In this document: in pieces, positions 63,350 to 64,000 of the stretch
How the letters are laid out: every line of letters begins with the position of its first letter
Numbering within the stretch: the first letter of the stretch is position 1
Assembly (NCBI RefSeq): GCF_013201895.1
Contig: NZ_CP053841.1
Location: 1,798,001-1,862,000 of the forward strand
Origin: Campylobacter blaseri
GTDB lineage: Bacteria > Campylobacterota > Campylobacteria > Campylobacterales > Campylobacteraceae
Direction: 5' to 3'
DNA: 64,000 bases
Program-made: the position numbers and the translations under genes
The notes under the pieces: model-generated
What the model was told of the DNA's origin: nothing
What the model saw: only the letters and a program-made list of their open reading frames with translations
Databases searched by the model: none

Positions 63350-64000
63350 TTATTCTACTAAGTCTTTAATGGCTTCTTCTTCGGAATCTTTTTTTTCTAC
63401 ATATAATTTTCTAGATGGGAATGCAAAACCTACATTATTATCTTTCATGATATCCATGATTTTAAGCATAACATCTTGTTTTACATCTAGATATTCTCCC
63501 CAGACTATACTTTTAGTAAAACAATAAATCATTATATCTATAGAAGAACTTGAAAACTCATCAAGAACAACAAATAGAGTATTTTTATATCCGGCTAGAT
63601 CGTCAATTGAAACCATATTTTGCCTATAGGCAAGTCTTTGATCTTTTTTTCTACCAAGCCCAGATGGATTTGCGATTCCAGGATGATTTAAAAGCATCTC
63701 TCTAATATCATCTATACATTTTTTTAACTGCCTAGGGGTTGCACTATACTCAACAGTTAAGGTCATTCTTATTCGTCTACCAATCCTTCTTCTGTTCCAG
63801 TTTTTAATACTACTATCTATAATTTTTGAGTTTGGAACAGAAACCAAGGCATTATCAAATGTCCTAATGGTTGTCTTTCTAAGTCCTGTTTCAACCACAG
63901 TCCCTTCAACATCACCAACAACAACCCAATCACCTTGTGATAATGAATTATCAAACAAAAGCAATATTGAAGCAAAGAAGTTAGCGATAATATCTTTAGT
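63350..64000 (-). CDS. Mechanosensitive channel (MscS family), C-terminal part
   Basis: The gene runs off the right edge; the visible 216 codons cover the end of the pore helix (KDIIANFFASILLLFDNSLSQGDWV), the MscS beta domain (GDVEGTVVETGLRKTTIRTFDNALVSVPNSKI) and the C-terminal domain. MscS channels open on membrane tension and release solutes in hypo-osmotic shock. The N-terminal TM region lies outside the window. A TTG at 63964 is internal, not a start. Confidence 0.9.
   Translation of the reverse strand, partial: TKDIIANFFASILLLFDNSLSQGDWVVVGDVEGTVVETGLRKTTIRTFDNALVSVPNSKIIDSSIKNWNRRRIGRRIRMTLTVEYSATPRQLKKCIDDIREMLLNHPGIANPSGLGRKKDQRLAYRQNMVSIDDLAGYKNTLFVVLDEFSSSSIDIMIYCFTKSIVWGEYLDVKQDVMLKIMDIMKDNNVGFAFPSRKLYVEKKDSEEEAIKDLVE

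Noticed and set aside
1-64000. CRISPR arrays or insertion sequences
   Set aside because: I saw no regularly spaced repeats and no transposase-like product or terminal inverted repeats on either strand.

Overview
The window is AT-rich chromosomal DNA from an epsilonproteobacterium, most likely Campylobacter or a close relative. The supports are: a Cj0264c/Cj0265c-type S/N-oxide reductase with its cytochrome c; a CetB-like PAS protein; a PstSCAB operon ending in a PhosR/PhosS-type two-component system; a DsbL/DsbI/AssT locus; and a dnaG, LapB-like, rnhA, rnc, aroC neighbourhood of the kind known from Campylobacter. Several G homopolymers also fit. The species cannot be fixed from sequence alone.

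Layout. 1-2.1 kb: S/N-oxide reductase genes, then a tRNA cluster (Ser, Cys, Leu, Gly on minus; Ala on plus) that encloses a small lipoprotein gene. 2.1-10.1 kb: housekeeping and redox genes (MOSC protein, di-haem peroxidase, PAS sensor, nitroreductase), split biotin genes (bioD; bioA coupled to a peptide transporter), and a truncated HEPN-like gene. 10.1-17.9 kb: an iron/siderophore uptake locus with a TonB-dependent receptor, two YbtP/YbtQ-like half-ABC proteins, an AraC regulator and a strong Fur box; its MFS gene is a pseudogene. 17.9-19.55 kb: decayed genes, including a redoxin/deiodinase-like gene with TGA at the selenocysteine position. 20.3-28.8 kb: the phosphate regulon, carrying two copies of a direct-repeat promoter element. 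28.8-30.7 kb: decayed copies of two genes that lie intact inside the phosphate locus. 32-38 kb: a five-gene peptide/amide catabolism operon with a C4-dicarboxylate carrier. 38-44 kb: two-component system, DsbI/DsbL and arylsulfate sulfotransferase. 44-54 kb: transporters, a KefF/KefC pair, a GIY-YIG protein with a frameshifted partner, an LtaS-like sulfatase and tRNA-Met. 54-61 kb: thiolation-type PP-loop protein, dnaG and the rnhA-rnc-aroC run. 61-64 kb: a solute-binding protein interrupted by a G10 tract, iron superoxide dismutase and a partial MscS channel.

Themes. Respiration and redox protein folding (S/N-oxides, peroxide, Dsb-driven AssT) suggest a microaerobic or anaerobic host-associated life. 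Aspartyl peptides probably feed fumarate respiration through PepE, DcuC and PepT. Gene decay is conspicuous: at least five separate broken loci occur in the first 50 kb. The observations most worth checking are the deiodinase-like TGA with a SECIS-like hairpin, the G10 contingency tract, the DUF6884-like/GIY-YIG pair broken at homopolymers, and the duplicated Pho element with its duplicated cassette.
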